54,041 nucleotides of DNA from Prevotella sp. (GCA_017459445.1 JAFUDJ010000016.1:1-54041); one strand, 5' to 3'. Numbered from the stretch's first letter, positions 8,295-17,357 are shown. Notes: generated by a model from the sequence alone, not told the origin. A program made the numbers and translations.

Positions 8295-9848
8295 ATGAAG
8301 AAGTCAACGATTTGGACCATAGCCGTCATCATGGGGTTTTCCTTTCTGGGATTGCTCTTTCTTCAGTTCTCCTATGTTGAGGAGATGGTGAAAATGAAGA
8401 AGGAACAGTTCGACGAGAGTGTCAACCGAGCGCTCTATCAGGCGTCGCGCAATCTGGAGATGAACGAGACATTGCGCTATCTGGAAAAAGACGTCAACGA
8501 GACGGAACGCCATGCCTTTTCGCAGGATTCCGTGTTCACCGACGGCCTGGGGTCCATCAAGCAGAGCCACCAGTTTGCCGTGGCTGCCGACGATGGCACC
8601 GTCTATTCCTCGTTCCAGCTGAAGACTTTCGAGATGAAACCGGCCTCCGTTCCCAAGGCCATGATACTCCATAAGGACAAGAATTCGCTGGTCGATGCCG
8701 CCAAGACAATGCAGGAAATCGTGCGCCAGCGCTACGTTTACCAGAAGGCTCTGCTGGACGAGGTGGTCTACAACATCCTCTATACGGCCAGTGACAAGCC
8801 GCTGAAGGAGCGTGTCAACTTCCGCATGCTTGACCGCGACATCCGTGTGGAGCTTATCAACAACGGTATCAATATTCCCTATCACTTCACCGTGTCCACC
8901 ACCGATGGCCGCGAGGTGTACCGCTGTCCTGAATACGAGGAGAAAGGCAAGGAATACACCTACCAGCAGGTGCTCTTCCGCAACGACCCGCAGTCGAAGA
9001 TGGGCATTGTCAAGATACATTTCCCCGAAATGAACAGCTACATTTTCTCGTCGGTGCGCTTTATGATTCCAAGTATTATCTTCACCGTCGTCTTGCTCAT
9101 CACGTTCCTCTTCACCATCGTGGTAGTCTTCCGTCAGAAGCGCTATTCAGAGATTAAGAACGACTTCATCAACAATATGACCCATGAGTTGAAGACGCCC
9201 ATAGCCAGCATATCCCTGGCTGCCCAGATGATGAACGACGACAGCATCACCAAGTCGGAGCAGATGACCAAACATCTCAGCGGTGTCATTACCGACGAGT
9301 CGAAACGCCTGCGCTTCTTGGTGGAGAAGGTGTTGCAGATGTCGATGTTTGACAAGAAGAGCGTCGTCTTCAAGAAGAAGGAGCTGGACCTCAACGAAAT
9401 GGTAGAGAACATCGCTCAGTCGTTCAACCTGCGCGTGGAGCATACCGGCGGCAAGATATATACTCAGATAGAAGCTGTCGACTCAGCCATCTACGTTGAC
9501 GAAGTGCATTTCCAGAATGCTATTACCAACCTGATGGACAATGCCGTGAAGTACCGTAAGCCCGAGGAGCCTCTTGACATCTATATCCACACGTGGAACG
9601 ACCATGAGAAGCTTTACCTTAGCATCCGCGACACGGGGCAGGGTATCAAGAAAGAAAACCTGAAGAAAATCTTCGATAAGTTCTACCGTGTCCACACCGG
9701 CAACAAGCACGATGTCAAGGGATTTGGACTCGGACTGGCCTACGTCAAGAAAGTTGTCGACCTGCATCAGGGCGACATCAAGGCTGAGAGTGAGCTGGGA
9801 AAAGGCACCAAGTTCACCATCTCCCTGGCTGTTATGAAGGAAACTTAA
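8295..9848 (+). CDS. rprX: Sensor histidine kinase, RprX-like
   Basis: A 517-residue membrane sensor kinase. Transmembrane helix near residues 7-25, a periplasmic sensor region to about 250, a second helix (MIPSIIFTVVLLITFLFTIVVV), then the dimerisation domain with phospho-accepting His297 in NNMTHELKTP. The ATPase domain has N box NLMDNAVKY, DTGQGI and GFGLGLAYV. The kinase-then-regulator order, the length and the N-terminus fit RprX of Bacteroides fragilis as I recall it. The regulator follows after 26 nt. The signal sensed is not evident from sequence. Confidence 0.88.
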   Translation: MKKSTIWTIAVIMGFSFLGLLFLQFSYVEEMVKMKKEQFDESVNRALYQASRNLEMNETLRYLEKDVNETERHAFSQDSVFTDGLGSIKQSHQFAVAADDGTVYSSFQLKTFEMKPASVPKAMILHKDKNSLVDAAKTMQEIVRQRYVYQKALLDEVVYNILYTASDKPLKERVNFRMLDRDIRVELINNGINIPYHFTVSTTDGREVYRCPEYEEKGKEYTYQQVLFRNDPQSKMGIVKIHFPEMNSYIFSSVRFMIPSIIFTVVLLITFLFTIVVVFRQKRYSEIKNDFINNMTHELKTPIASISLAAQMMNDDSITKSEQMTKHLSGVITDESKRLRFLVEKVLQMSMFDKKSVVFKKKELDLNEMVENIAQSFNLRVEHTGGKIYTQIEAVDSAIYVDEVHFQNAITNLMDNAVKYRKPEEPLDIYIHTWNDHEKLYLSIRDTGQGIKKENLKKIFDKFYRVHTGNKHDVKGFGLGLAYVKKVVDLHQGDIKAESELGKGTKFTISLAVMKET

Positions 9849-9874
9849 TATTAACTCAATAAAACATAATCATT

Positions 9875-10573
9875 ATGGACGAAAAGCTTAAAATTCTTCT
9901 TTGCGAAGACGACGAGAACCTCGGAATGCTGTTACGCGAGTATCTGGCAGCCAAAGGCTACATGGCAGAACTCTGCCCTGATGGCGAGGCAGGCTACAAA
10001 GCCTTCCTGAAGACCAAGTTCGACATCTGCGTGCTCGACGTGATGATGCCTAAGAAGGACGGCTTCACGCTGGCACAGGAAATCCGTCAGGCCAATGCCG
10101 AAATCCCTATCATCTTCCTCACGGCCAAGACGTTGAAGGAGGATATCCTGGAAGGTTTCAAGATTGGTGCCGACGACTATATCACCAAGCCCTTCTCCAT
10201 GGAGGAACTCGTATTCCGTGTAGAAGCCATTCTGCGCCGTGTACGTGGCAAGAAGAACAAGGAGAGTTCTGTATATCGTATCGGCGACTTCACCTTCGAC
10301 ACCCAGAAGCAGCTGCTGTCTATCGGTGAGAAGCAGACCAAGCTGACTACCAAGGAAAACGAGTTGCTGGCTCTGCTCTGCTCGCACGCCAACGAAATCC
10401 TGCAGCGCGACTTCGCCCTCAAGACCATCTGGATTGACGACAACTACTTCAATGCCCGCTCCATGGATGTCTACATCACCAAGTTGCGCAAGCACCTCAA
10501 GGACGACCCGCAGATAGAGATTATCAACATTCACGGCAAGGGCTACAAACTCATCACGCCTGATGAGGAGTAG
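9875..10573 (+). CDS. rprY: OmpR-family response regulator, RprY-like
   Basis: A 232-residue two-domain regulator. The receiver has acidic pocket CEDDE near residue 10, phospho-acceptor Asp55 in CVLDVMMPKKDG, and the switch and lysine in FLTAKT and ADDYITKPF. The C-terminal winged helix (about residues 130-230) ends with RSMDVYITKLRKHLKDDP and HGKGYKLI, typical of OmpR/PhoB proteins. It is the partner of the kinase just upstream. It probably binds DNA upstream of rprX or of envelope stress genes; targets are not deducible here. Confidence 0.9.
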   Translation: MDEKLKILLCEDDENLGMLLREYLAAKGYMAELCPDGEAGYKAFLKTKFDICVLDVMMPKKDGFTLAQEIRQANAEIPIIFLTAKTLKEDILEGFKIGADDYITKPFSMEELVFRVEAILRRVRGKKNKESSVYRIGDFTFDTQKQLLSIGEKQTKLTTKENELLALLCSHANEILQRDFALKTIWIDDNYFNARSMDVYITKLRKHLKDDPQIEIINIHGKGYKLITPDEE

Positions 10574-10624
10574 GGGCGTTGTTGGCATCGGGAATGGTTA
10601 ATTAGCTATAAATTTGCAATTATA

Positions 10625-10656
10625 TTTGGCTGTAAGCTTTCAATTTGTTACCTTTG
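10625..10656 (+). promoter_or_regulatory. Promoter of ilvC
   Basis: TTTG at 10625-10628, 20 nt, then TACCTTTG at 10649-10656, a full Bacteroidota promoter. The ATG follows about 44 nt later. No leader peptide or attenuator is obvious in the gap. Confidence 0.75.
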
Positions 10657-10700
10657 CAGGCAAAAATTGAATAGACAAACAACTTTAACAAAGATTGATT

Positions 10701-11750
10701 ATGGCAGAAATGAATTTTGGTGGCGTCATCGAGACAGTGGTCACCAGCAAGGAGTTCTCACTTGAGAAGGCACGCGAAGTATTGAAGGACGAGGTTATTG
10801 CCGTCATCGGCTATGGCATTCAGGGCCCCGGACAGGCTTGCAACCTGCGCGACAACGGCTTCAATGTCATTGTCGGACAGCGTCAGGGCAAGACTTATGA
10901 GAAGGCAGTCGCTGACGGCTGGGTGCCGGGCAAGACGCTCTTCTCCATCGAAGAGGCTGCTGAGAAGGGTACTATCCTGTGCATGCTTCTGAGCGATGCA
11001 GGTCAGATACAGGTGTGGCCCACCATTAAGCAATATCTGAAACCTGGCAAGACGCTGTACTACAGCCACGGATTCGCCATCAACTGGAGCGACCGCACGG
11101 GCGTTATTCCGCCGAAGGATGTCGACGTCATCATGGTAGCTCCCAAGGGTAGCGGTACCTCGCTGCGCACTATGTTCTGCGAGGGTCGCGGACTCAACTG
11201 CTCTTATGCCGTTTACCAGGACGCTTCGGGTCGGGCCAAGGACAAGACACTGGCCTTTGGTATCGGCATCGGTGCAGGCTATCTGTTTGAGACGACCTTC
11301 CAGCGCGAGGCTACCAGCGACCTCACCGGTGAGCGCGGTTCACTGATGGGCGCCATTCAGGGACTGCTGCTGGCTCAATACGAGGTGCTGCGCGAGAACG
11401 GTCACACGCCCTCCGAGGCCTTCAACGAGACGGTGGAAGAGCTGACACAGAGCCTTGGCCCGCTCTTCGGTGCCAAGGGTATGGACTGGATGTATGCCAA
11501 CTGCTCCACCACCGCACAGCGCGGTGCACTGGACTGGGCTCCCCGTTTCCACGATGCCGTCAAGCCCGTCATGGAGTGGCTGTACTACTCGGTGAAGACA
11601 GGTAATGAGGCACAAATCTCCATTGACGCCAACTCCAAGCCTGACTATCGTGCCGGTCTGGAGAAGGAACTGGAGGCTATGCGCAACCAGGAGATGTGGC
11701 GTGCCGGCGAGACCGTCCGCAAGCTGCGTCCCGAATATCAGGAGGATTAA
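10701..11750 (+). CDS. ilvC: Ketol-acid reductoisomerase
   Basis: A 349-residue enzyme of valine, leucine and isoleucine synthesis. It isomerises and reduces 2-acetolactate or 2-aceto-2-hydroxybutyrate with NADPH and magnesium. The Rossmann motif is AVIGYGIQGPGQA near residue 33, followed by the catalytic core (SHGFAINW, MVAPKGSG, TSDLTGERGSLMGAIQG). Start is ATG 10701; a TTG two codons earlier is ignored. It stands alone: the other ilv genes are not adjacent, and the next gene is an unrelated channel 31 nt downstream. Confidence 0.95.
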   Translation: MAEMNFGGVIETVVTSKEFSLEKAREVLKDEVIAVIGYGIQGPGQACNLRDNGFNVIVGQRQGKTYEKAVADGWVPGKTLFSIEEAAEKGTILCMLLSDAGQIQVWPTIKQYLKPGKTLYYSHGFAINWSDRTGVIPPKDVDVIMVAPKGSGTSLRTMFCEGRGLNCSYAVYQDASGRAKDKTLAFGIGIGAGYLFETTFQREATSDLTGERGSLMGAIQGLLLAQYEVLRENGHTPSEAFNETVEELTQSLGPLFGAKGMDWMYANCSTTAQRGALDWAPRFHDAVKPVMEWLYYSVKTGNEAQISIDANSKPDYRAGLEKELEAMRNQEMWRAGETVRKLRPEYQED

Positions 11751-11781
11751 GTACTGCTTTCCTTCGGCGCTTTCCACGACG

Positions 11782-13482
11782 ATGAAACGATATGTAACGG
11801 TACTGACCCTGATACTGTGCCATGTATTCTGCATGGCACAGTCCCCGGCCGACTCCCTGCTGCTACAGCGCGACTCGCTGCTGCGCGAGCTTCAGGCCAT
11901 GAAGCTCAAGGAAGTTGTGATGAAAAACGCATTGGCAGAGAGCGGACGTTCGGCCCGTGAGGACTCTGTGCGTCGTGCCGAACAGAAGCGTTACATCAAT
12001 TCTCTACGTCATAAGACACCGGGTGTCCCGCTGGTTATCAGCGGCGACACCCTGTTGTTTATCTATGCCAGCTTGGGCGGTGAGGATGCGCCTCATCGTG
12101 CAGCGTTGGCCGAACGCCGTATCATTCAGATTGGTAAAAGCCTGCAATTTACGACAGACTCGGTTCATGTCTTTGTCAGCGAATATACCGATGACATCAT
12201 GTGCGGCGAGATGGTGCTGCTCAGAGTCAGCGACCTTGACGGTCTGTGGAACGGCATGTCGCGCAGCGAACTGGCCGAACAGCAGCGGGCCGTCATTGCT
12301 GCCGCCATTGACCGGCTGCACACTACCTATGGACTGAAGGCCAAGCTCACGGGGCTGGCGTGGGCGGTGTTGCTCATCGTTGTGCAGATAGTCTTCTTCA
12401 TGCTTACTGCACGGCTTATCCGGTTTCTTCGCCGTCGTGTCGCAGAAGGTTTCGACAACCGGCTGAAACCGGGGGTTGTCAAGGGCTACACGCTGCTAAC
12501 GGTGCATCAGGTAAAGCGCATCCTGTTGCTCCTGACTCGCATCTTGCAGATATTGCTCGTCGTTCTCCAGCTCTTTGTCTCGTTGCCGCTGCTGTTCAGC
12601 ATATTCCCTGAAACCGAGAAGTTTACGTGGAACATGTTGAGCTATGTGTGGAGCCCGCTACGCGACATGGCAGTTTCGCTCGTCCACGTCTTCCCCAACT
12701 TGGTGAAAATTGCCGTCGTGGTCTATGTCGTGCGCTGGCTGCTGAAAGGCATACGCCATATCGCAGACGACGTGGCGGCCGGACGGCTGAAGATAGATAA
12801 GTTCTATCAGGACTGGGCCATGCCGACCTATCAGATAGTCCGTATCTTTGTCATCGCCTTCACGCTGGTTGTCATCTGGCCGTGGCTGCCCGGTTCCGAG
12901 TCTGGCATCTTCAAGGGCGTCAGCATCTTTGTTGCGGCTCTCTTCTCGTTAGGCTCTACGACCACCATTGGCAACCTCATTTCCGGCATCATTATCACCT
13001 ACATGCGGCCTTTCCAGGTCGGCGACTATGTACGAATTGGCGAGCGCGAAGGTGAGGTGATAGAGAAGAATGCCTTCATTACCCGCCTGAAGGACATCAA
13101 AGGCAACCTCGTTACCGTCCCCAACAACTCCATCCTGTCGCAGCAGACGGTGAACTATACGGCTGCACTGCGCCACGGACAAGGCTCCGTCGTGCACTCC
13201 GAGTTTACTTTCACCTATAAGGTTCCCCGTCAGACTATAGAGGCCTACCTGCTGGAAGGTGCCGACCGCTGCGCGCTGCTGCTGAAGACACCCAAGCCCT
13301 TCGTCCTTGTCACGGCCTTGGAAGACTTCTATACCCGCTACGAAATCAACGGCTACACGCAGGCCACCGACCGCCTTTTTGAAGTCTATTCCGAGCTCCA
13401 CAAGCACATCATCGACGTCTTCCGCGAACACGACCTCGACCCCACCTCTTCGCACTTTGTCAAGGTGGCCGAGAACAAGTAG
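11782..13482 (+). CDS. MscS-family mechanosensitive channel
   Basis: A 566-residue protein: signal peptide (to about residue 20), a periplasmic region rich in charged helices (SLLLQRDSLLRELQAMKLK), several transmembrane helices from about residue 200, the pore helix with SLGSTTTIGNLISGIIITY, and the MscS beta domain (PFQVGDYVRIGEREGEV, VPNNSILSQQTVNY). Such channels open under membrane tension and release solutes after osmotic downshock. The start MKRYVTVLTLILC was chosen because upstream codons lie inside ilvC in another frame. It probably shares the ilvC transcript. Confidence 0.88.
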   Translation: MKRYVTVLTLILCHVFCMAQSPADSLLLQRDSLLRELQAMKLKEVVMKNALAESGRSAREDSVRRAEQKRYINSLRHKTPGVPLVISGDTLLFIYASLGGEDAPHRAALAERRIIQIGKSLQFTTDSVHVFVSEYTDDIMCGEMVLLRVSDLDGLWNGMSRSELAEQQRAVIAAAIDRLHTTYGLKAKLTGLAWAVLLIVVQIVFFMLTARLIRFLRRRVAEGFDNRLKPGVVKGYTLLTVHQVKRILLLLTRILQILLVVLQLFVSLPLLFSIFPETEKFTWNMLSYVWSPLRDMAVSLVHVFPNLVKIAVVVYVVRWLLKGIRHIADDVAAGRLKIDKFYQDWAMPTYQIVRIFVIAFTLVVIWPWLPGSESGIFKGVSIFVAALFSLGSTTTIGNLISGIIITYMRPFQVGDYVRIGEREGEVIEKNAFITRLKDIKGNLVTVPNNSILSQQTVNYTAALRHGQGSVVHSEFTFTYKVPRQTIEAYLLEGADRCALLLKTPKPFVLVTALEDFYTRYEINGYTQATDRLFEVYSELHKHIIDVFREHDLDPTSSHFVKVAENK

Positions 13483-13550
13483 GCGCTTCTGCAACGTCGG
13501 CTTTAACGCAGATTAACACAGGTCGATGCCATTACTTGGCGTTTTTTTGC

Positions 13551-13558
13551 TACCTTTG
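13551..13558 (+). promoter_or_regulatory. -7 box upstream of fucose-isomerase-like gene
   Basis: TACCTTTG ends 8 nt before the ATG at 13567, giving a nearly leaderless transcript. No -33 TTTG at 19-20 nt is seen. Confidence 0.6.
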
Positions 13559-13566
13559 CGGGTGTT

Positions 13567-14778
13567 ATGAATATTACTATCTATACACTTACTTCTGAAC
13601 TTCACGACGAACAAGCCGTGAGCGCGGTAACGCGGGAGTTTCTGAGTAGCCTGCAAATAGCATACGACTTCAAGGGTGGCGACTATACAGACTATGGCCG
13701 CCATGCACTCGACCTGATATATGTGCGGACAGGTGGCACTGAAGGCATCTTCAGACGCCTGTTGCCGGAACTGCAGGCAAAGTCGGAGCGGCCTTTCTAT
13801 CTGCTGACTTCTGGCAAGAGCAATTCGTTGGCTGCGTCAATGGAGATATTGTCGTATCTGCGCCAGAATGGCTTGCAGGGCGAGATAATTCATGGAAATG
13901 CAGCGTATATCTCTAAGCGAATCATGCTGCTGGCCAAGGCTGGAGAGGTCTTGGAGCGGCTGGAGGGCTGCAGGCTGGGCATTATCGGCCAGCCTTCTGA
14001 CTGGCTTATTTCGAGCGTGGCCGACAGAGAGCGTGTGAAGAGTCTGCTGGGTATCGACCTGATGGATATTCCCATGCAGGAACTGCTGGACGGCATAGCC
14101 GAGACGCCCCTGAAAGAGACCGAGGAACAGGCTCCGACTGAGGCTATCAAGGAAGCACTGCCGGGGGCTTTCCGGATATATGATGCACTGAAAGGCATCG
14201 TCGACCACCAGCAGTTACAAGGCTTTACCCTTCGCTGTTTCGACCTGCTGACGGCAGTCAGGAATACGGGTTGCATGGCGTTGGCGCGGTTCAATGCCGA
14301 CGGTATTATAGCAAGCTGCGAGGGCGACGTCCCTGCCATGCTTTCCATGATGATAGCACAGGCGGCTGTTGGCGTCACCGGTTTTCAGGCCAACCCTGCA
14401 AGTATCGACCCGGAGACGGGCGAAATGCTGTTTGCCCACTGCACCATACCTTTTAATATGGTAGAGCGTTACGAGTTGGACACCCACTTCGAGTCGGGCA
14501 TTGGCGTTGGCATTCGTGGCTATATGAAGGAGGGTCCCGTCACGATATTCAAGGTGTCGGGCGACCTCTCACGCCACTTTATCGCGGAGGGCGAGCTGGT
14601 AGTAAGCCAAGCTAAGCCCGACCTTTGCCGGACGCAGCAGGTCATACGGCTCAATGATGCCGCCAAGACCTCGTACTTCCTGACAGAACCCATTGGCAAC
14701 CATCACATCATATTGCCAGGACACCACCGTGAACTCCTGGAAGAGATTTGTAAGACATGGCTCAGACGGCAGCAGTGA
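13567..14778 (+). CDS. L-fucose/L-arabinose isomerase-like protein
   Basis: A 403-residue protein with the layout of the fucose/arabinose isomerase superfamily. The N-terminal half is Rossmann-like (YVRTGGTEG, YLLTSGKSNSLAASMEIL, LGIIGQPSDWLISS). The C-terminal half has CEGDVPAMLSMMI, FQANPASID and FAHCTIPFNM, resembling the metal-binding and substrate regions of FucI (a Glu/Asp/His set). It is shorter than FucI (about 590) and AraA (about 500), so it may isomerise another sugar or act in a related reaction. No transporter or kinase is adjacent. Its end overlaps holA by 22 nt, suggesting translational coupling. Function inferred only from fold. Confidence 0.6.
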   Translation: MNITIYTLTSELHDEQAVSAVTREFLSSLQIAYDFKGGDYTDYGRHALDLIYVRTGGTEGIFRRLLPELQAKSERPFYLLTSGKSNSLAASMEILSYLRQNGLQGEIIHGNAAYISKRIMLLAKAGEVLERLEGCRLGIIGQPSDWLISSVADRERVKSLLGIDLMDIPMQELLDGIAETPLKETEEQAPTEAIKEALPGAFRIYDALKGIVDHQQLQGFTLRCFDLLTAVRNTGCMALARFNADGIIASCEGDVPAMLSMMIAQAAVGVTGFQANPASIDPETGEMLFAHCTIPFNMVERYELDTHFESGIGVGIRGYMKEGPVTIFKVSGDLSRHFIAEGELVVSQAKPDLCRTQQVIRLNDAAKTSYFLTEPIGNHHIILPGHHRELLEEICKTWLRRQQ

Positions 14779-15785
14779 CATACGACAGCATCATGAAGGA
14801 GCTCAAGGAGCGCCAGTTCAAGCCTGTCTATTACCTGATGGGCGACGAGCCCTATTACATTGATAAAATCAGCGAATGGATAGCCGAAAACGTGCTACAG
14901 CCCGAGGAAAGAGACTTCAATCAGACTGTCTTGTTCGGTTCTGACGTCAATGCGTCGCAGATAGTCGACGCAGCCAAGCGCTATCCCATGATGTCCGAAT
15001 ATCAGGTGCTGATAGTTAAAGAGGCGCAGAACATCAAGCATACGGAGCCGTTGGAGAAGTATTTCAAGCAGCCCATGCGGAGCACCATTCTCGTGATGTG
15101 CCACAAAAACGGCAAAATAGACGGTCGGAAACTGGGCTACACCAAGGCCATCAAGGCTGCAGGGGTGCTTTTTGAGAGTCAGAAGCTGAAAGAATGGAAT
15201 TTGGCGCCCTTCATCGAGAAATACTTAAGAGACCGCCAGACAAGCATTGACCCCAAGTCAACGCAGATGATTGCTGACTCCATCGGCGCAGACTTGAGTC
15301 GATTGACCAGCGAACTGGACAAGGTGTTGCTGAGTTTGCCGGAACAGGATAGGAGAGTGACGCCGCAAGTCGTGGAGGAACAGATAGGGGTGAGCAAGGA
15401 CTTCAATGCCTTTGAGCTGCGCGACGCCATTGTTAACCGTAACATTTTCAAGGCAAATCAGATTGTGAAATATTTTGACGAAAATCCAAAGGCAGGAAGC
15501 ATCTATTCTTTTCTCCCGATGATTTTTAATTATTTCCAAAATTTAATGCTCTCGTATTATTGTCCACAAAAAGGCAATCAGGATGCTATCGCACAATGGC
15601 TCGATTTGAAATCTTCATGGGGTGTCCGTGATTATCTGACGGGTATGAGAAATTACACAGGAATGAAAGTGATGCAGATAATTTCCAAAATACGCGAAAT
15701 TGATGCCAAAAGCAAGGGTCTGGACAACCCCAATACGCCCCCTGGGGAGCTGATGAAGGAGTTAATTTTCTTTATATTTCATTGA
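14757..15785 (+). CDS. holA: DNA polymerase III delta subunit
   Basis: A 342-residue clamp-loader subunit that opens the beta sliding clamp during replication. Family signatures are YYLMGDEPYYIDKI near residue 25, the stretch around YQVLIVKEAQNI, and the C-terminal collar (FELRDAIVNRNIFKANQIV, PPGELMKELIFFIFH). It overlaps the preceding gene by 22 nt, which fixes the start at ATG 14757. Base composition drops in the last 350 nt, continuing into the AT-rich spacer; the reading frame stays intact. A strong hairpin terminator follows the stop directly. Confidence 0.88.
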   Translation: MAQTAAVTYDSIMKELKERQFKPVYYLMGDEPYYIDKISEWIAENVLQPEERDFNQTVLFGSDVNASQIVDAAKRYPMMSEYQVLIVKEAQNIKHTEPLEKYFKQPMRSTILVMCHKNGKIDGRKLGYTKAIKAAGVLFESQKLKEWNLAPFIEKYLRDRQTSIDPKSTQMIADSIGADLSRLTSELDKVLLSLPEQDRRVTPQVVEEQIGVSKDFNAFELRDAIVNRNIFKANQIVKYFDENPKAGSIYSFLPMIFNYFQNLMLSYYCPQKGNQDAIAQWLDLKSSWGVRDYLTGMRNYTGMKVMQIISKIREIDAKSKGLDNPNTPPGELMKELIFFIFH

Positions 15786-15814
15786 AAAAACGGCTTTTTT
15801 GAAGCCGTTTTTTT
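15785..15814 (+). terminator. Terminator after holA
   Basis: A 12-bp stem (15785-15796 with 15802-15813) made of an A-run, CGGCTT, a 5-nt loop, AAGCCG and a T-run. Because of its A and T flanks it can work on both strands. Confidence 0.85.
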
Positions 15815-16476
15815 CTATAATCAAATTTTTCCCGAACATAAAATTTTGGCCCTAATTCCCTTTGCCCAAAGGCTTTTTGGGCAAAAAACGGGCCTCATAT
15901 TTCTCGTATTTTCAACTTTTTGTCCGACGGTCCAGAATTCCTCAAAAATGAAAAAATTGAGCCTTTGACAAGACGGAGAATTTAGGTTTAAGCAATTTTA
16001 AGGTTTTAAGTTGTTAATTTGGAATACCAAACCAATTTAAAAACACAAACATAAATTAAAATGTAAACGTAAATTTAGGTATTTACAAAACTAAAACGTA
16101 ACATATACTTTATATTTATAAATCCAAATTCAAGGATTTTGATTTCTGAATCAATAAGGATTCACCTTTGTTTTTGTTGCTTTAAACACCTAAAACCCAA
16201 GTATTTGGGCGTATTTCTTCTTTCTAATTGCATCAGATGCCCCAATTTCGGAAACCAAACCTGCATATTAAAAGCCGTAATAGGTGACACGTCCTAATTA
16301 CTCCTTTTATAATCAGTTACTTAGGCTGATTCCCTTTTAAACGCCTTTGTAAGGATTTTATTCTGTAAATTTACATTTATGTTTTTGAAAGCACTGGATT
16401 AACGTTTCAAAATCACAAATTTAAACTTTTGAATTCAAAAGTCAAACTTTGGCAATTAAAATTCTCTTTAGATTTC
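15815..16476. other. AT-rich 660-bp intergenic spacer
   Basis: No open frame or known RNA is visible. Composition is far more AT-rich than the flanks. It contains a perfect 10-bp hairpin (TTTGCCCAAA 15861-15870 with TTTGGGCAAA 15876-15885) and an 18-bp perfect palindrome, ACTTTTGAATTCAAAAGT, at 16425-16442, about 60 bp before the promoter of the XRE gene. It may be acquired DNA or a decayed element. Confidence 0.5.
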
Positions 16477-16512
16477 TTGCGTAGTTCAAAAAAATGCTTT
16501 ACCTTTGTAAAG
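16477..16512 (+). promoter_or_regulatory. Promoter and operator of XRE gene
   Basis: TTGC at 16477-16480, 19 nt, TACCTTTG at 16500-16507. The -7 box is embedded in an inverted repeat, CTTTAC (16497-16502) and GTAAAG (16507-16512) with 4 nt between, a natural place for an autoregulatory repressor to bind. Confidence 0.6.
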
Positions 16513-16551
16513 TCTAACAAAAATGGCCTTTTTGGCCCTATTTTCGTGCTT

Positions 16552-17052
16552 ATGGAAACAAAAGACCGCATTCGGATGCTCATGGAAGACCAGCACATGA
16601 CGCAGCAGGTGTTCGCTGATTTCATCCAACAGTCGCCAGCCACGCTGAGCAGTATTTTCAACGGACGCACCCGTCCTACCCTCAATATCGTCGAAGCTAT
16701 CAAAGCGAAAATTCCTGACATCTCTGTCGAGTGGCTTCTCTTTGGTACTGGCGATATGCATATCTCCCACCCCCAGGAGGCAGCTTCGACTCATGCAGAA
16801 GGTGGTATGGCTTCTCAAGAGCAAATGTTAAATTTTGAAAATTCTCCTTCTCCTGAAAATTTCAGTACCGTACCGGCGCGTCCAATGCCCACTTCTGTGT
16901 CCGCTCATCAACAGAGTGTACGAAATACACACTTGGATTTGTTCCATGAAGGTATCAAAAATATTGACAAAGAGCCTCGCCATGTCACCGAAATTCGGGT
17001 CTATTATGATGACCAGACTTATGAGACGTTTGTGCCTGCCAAGTCGAAATGA
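16552..17052 (+). CDS. XRE-family helix-turn-helix regulator
   Basis: A 166-residue protein. The N-terminal HTH (residues 5-65) has DRIRMLMEDQHMTQQVFADF, SPATLSSIFNGRTRPTLNIVEAI and VEWLLFGTGDM, the Cro/C1 fold with the GTGDM ending common in Bacteroidota. Residues 70-120 are low-complexity linker, and the last 45 form a small basic/acidic domain (VTEIRVYYDDQTYETFVP). The start is ATG 16552: upstream codons of the longer frame run through the promoter. It stands alone and may repress itself through the repeat over its -7 box. The targets are unknown. Confidence 0.8.
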   Translation: METKDRIRMLMEDQHMTQQVFADFIQQSPATLSSIFNGRTRPTLNIVEAIKAKIPDISVEWLLFGTGDMHISHPQEAASTHAEGGMASQEQMLNFENSPSPENFSTVPARPMPTSVSAHQQSVRNTHLDLFHEGIKNIDKEPRHVTEIRVYYDDQTYETFVPAKSK

Positions 17053-17140
17053 ATACCCTATGGCGGCTTAGTATATTATAAATAGGTGTGGCTCCAGCGA
17101 TGCCATAAGCCGTTCTTTGCCGCCAGTATGGTCTTTATGT

Positions 17141-17274
17141 GCTCGTTTGTAGCCTGTTTATGGCTCGTTTGTAGCCTGTTTATGGCTCGTTTGTAGCCTG
17201 TTTATGGCTCGTTTATAGCCTGTTTATGTGCTCGTTTGTAGCCTGTTTATGGCTCGTTTATAGCCTGTTTATGT
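17141..17274 (+). repeat. 22-bp tandem repeat array A
   Basis: Six direct copies start at 17141, 17163, 17185, 17207, 17230 and 17252. The core is GCTCGTTTGTAGCC, then TGTTTATG. Copies 4 and 6 have G to A at position 9 and one extra T. It lies between the XRE stop and its terminator, so it is transcribed as 3' UTR. It has no open frame. Confidence 0.9.
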
Positions 17275-17283
17275 GCAAAAAGT

Positions 17284-17315
17284 AGCCACTCACATCCCGT
17301 GAGTGGCTTCTTTTT
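17284..17315. terminator. Bidirectional terminator, XRE / rhamnogalacturonan lyase
   Basis: AGCCACTCAC (17284-17293) pairs with GTGAGTGGCT (17299-17308) around ATCCC. TCTTTTT follows on the plus strand, and TACTTTTT on the minus strand. It serves the convergent ends of both genes. Confidence 0.85.
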
Positions 17316-17357
17316 GAGGCTTAAAAATGCTGCTATAAAGCCGTTATTGCAGAATAT

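Noticed and set aside
15861-15885. Second terminator after holA
   Set aside because: The stem is perfect, but no T-run follows on either strand in the right place; the holA terminator is at 15785-15814.
17141-17274. CRISPR array
   Set aside because: Repeats are 22 bp with no unique spacers of 30 bp or more and no cas genes. The same holds for arrays B, C and D.
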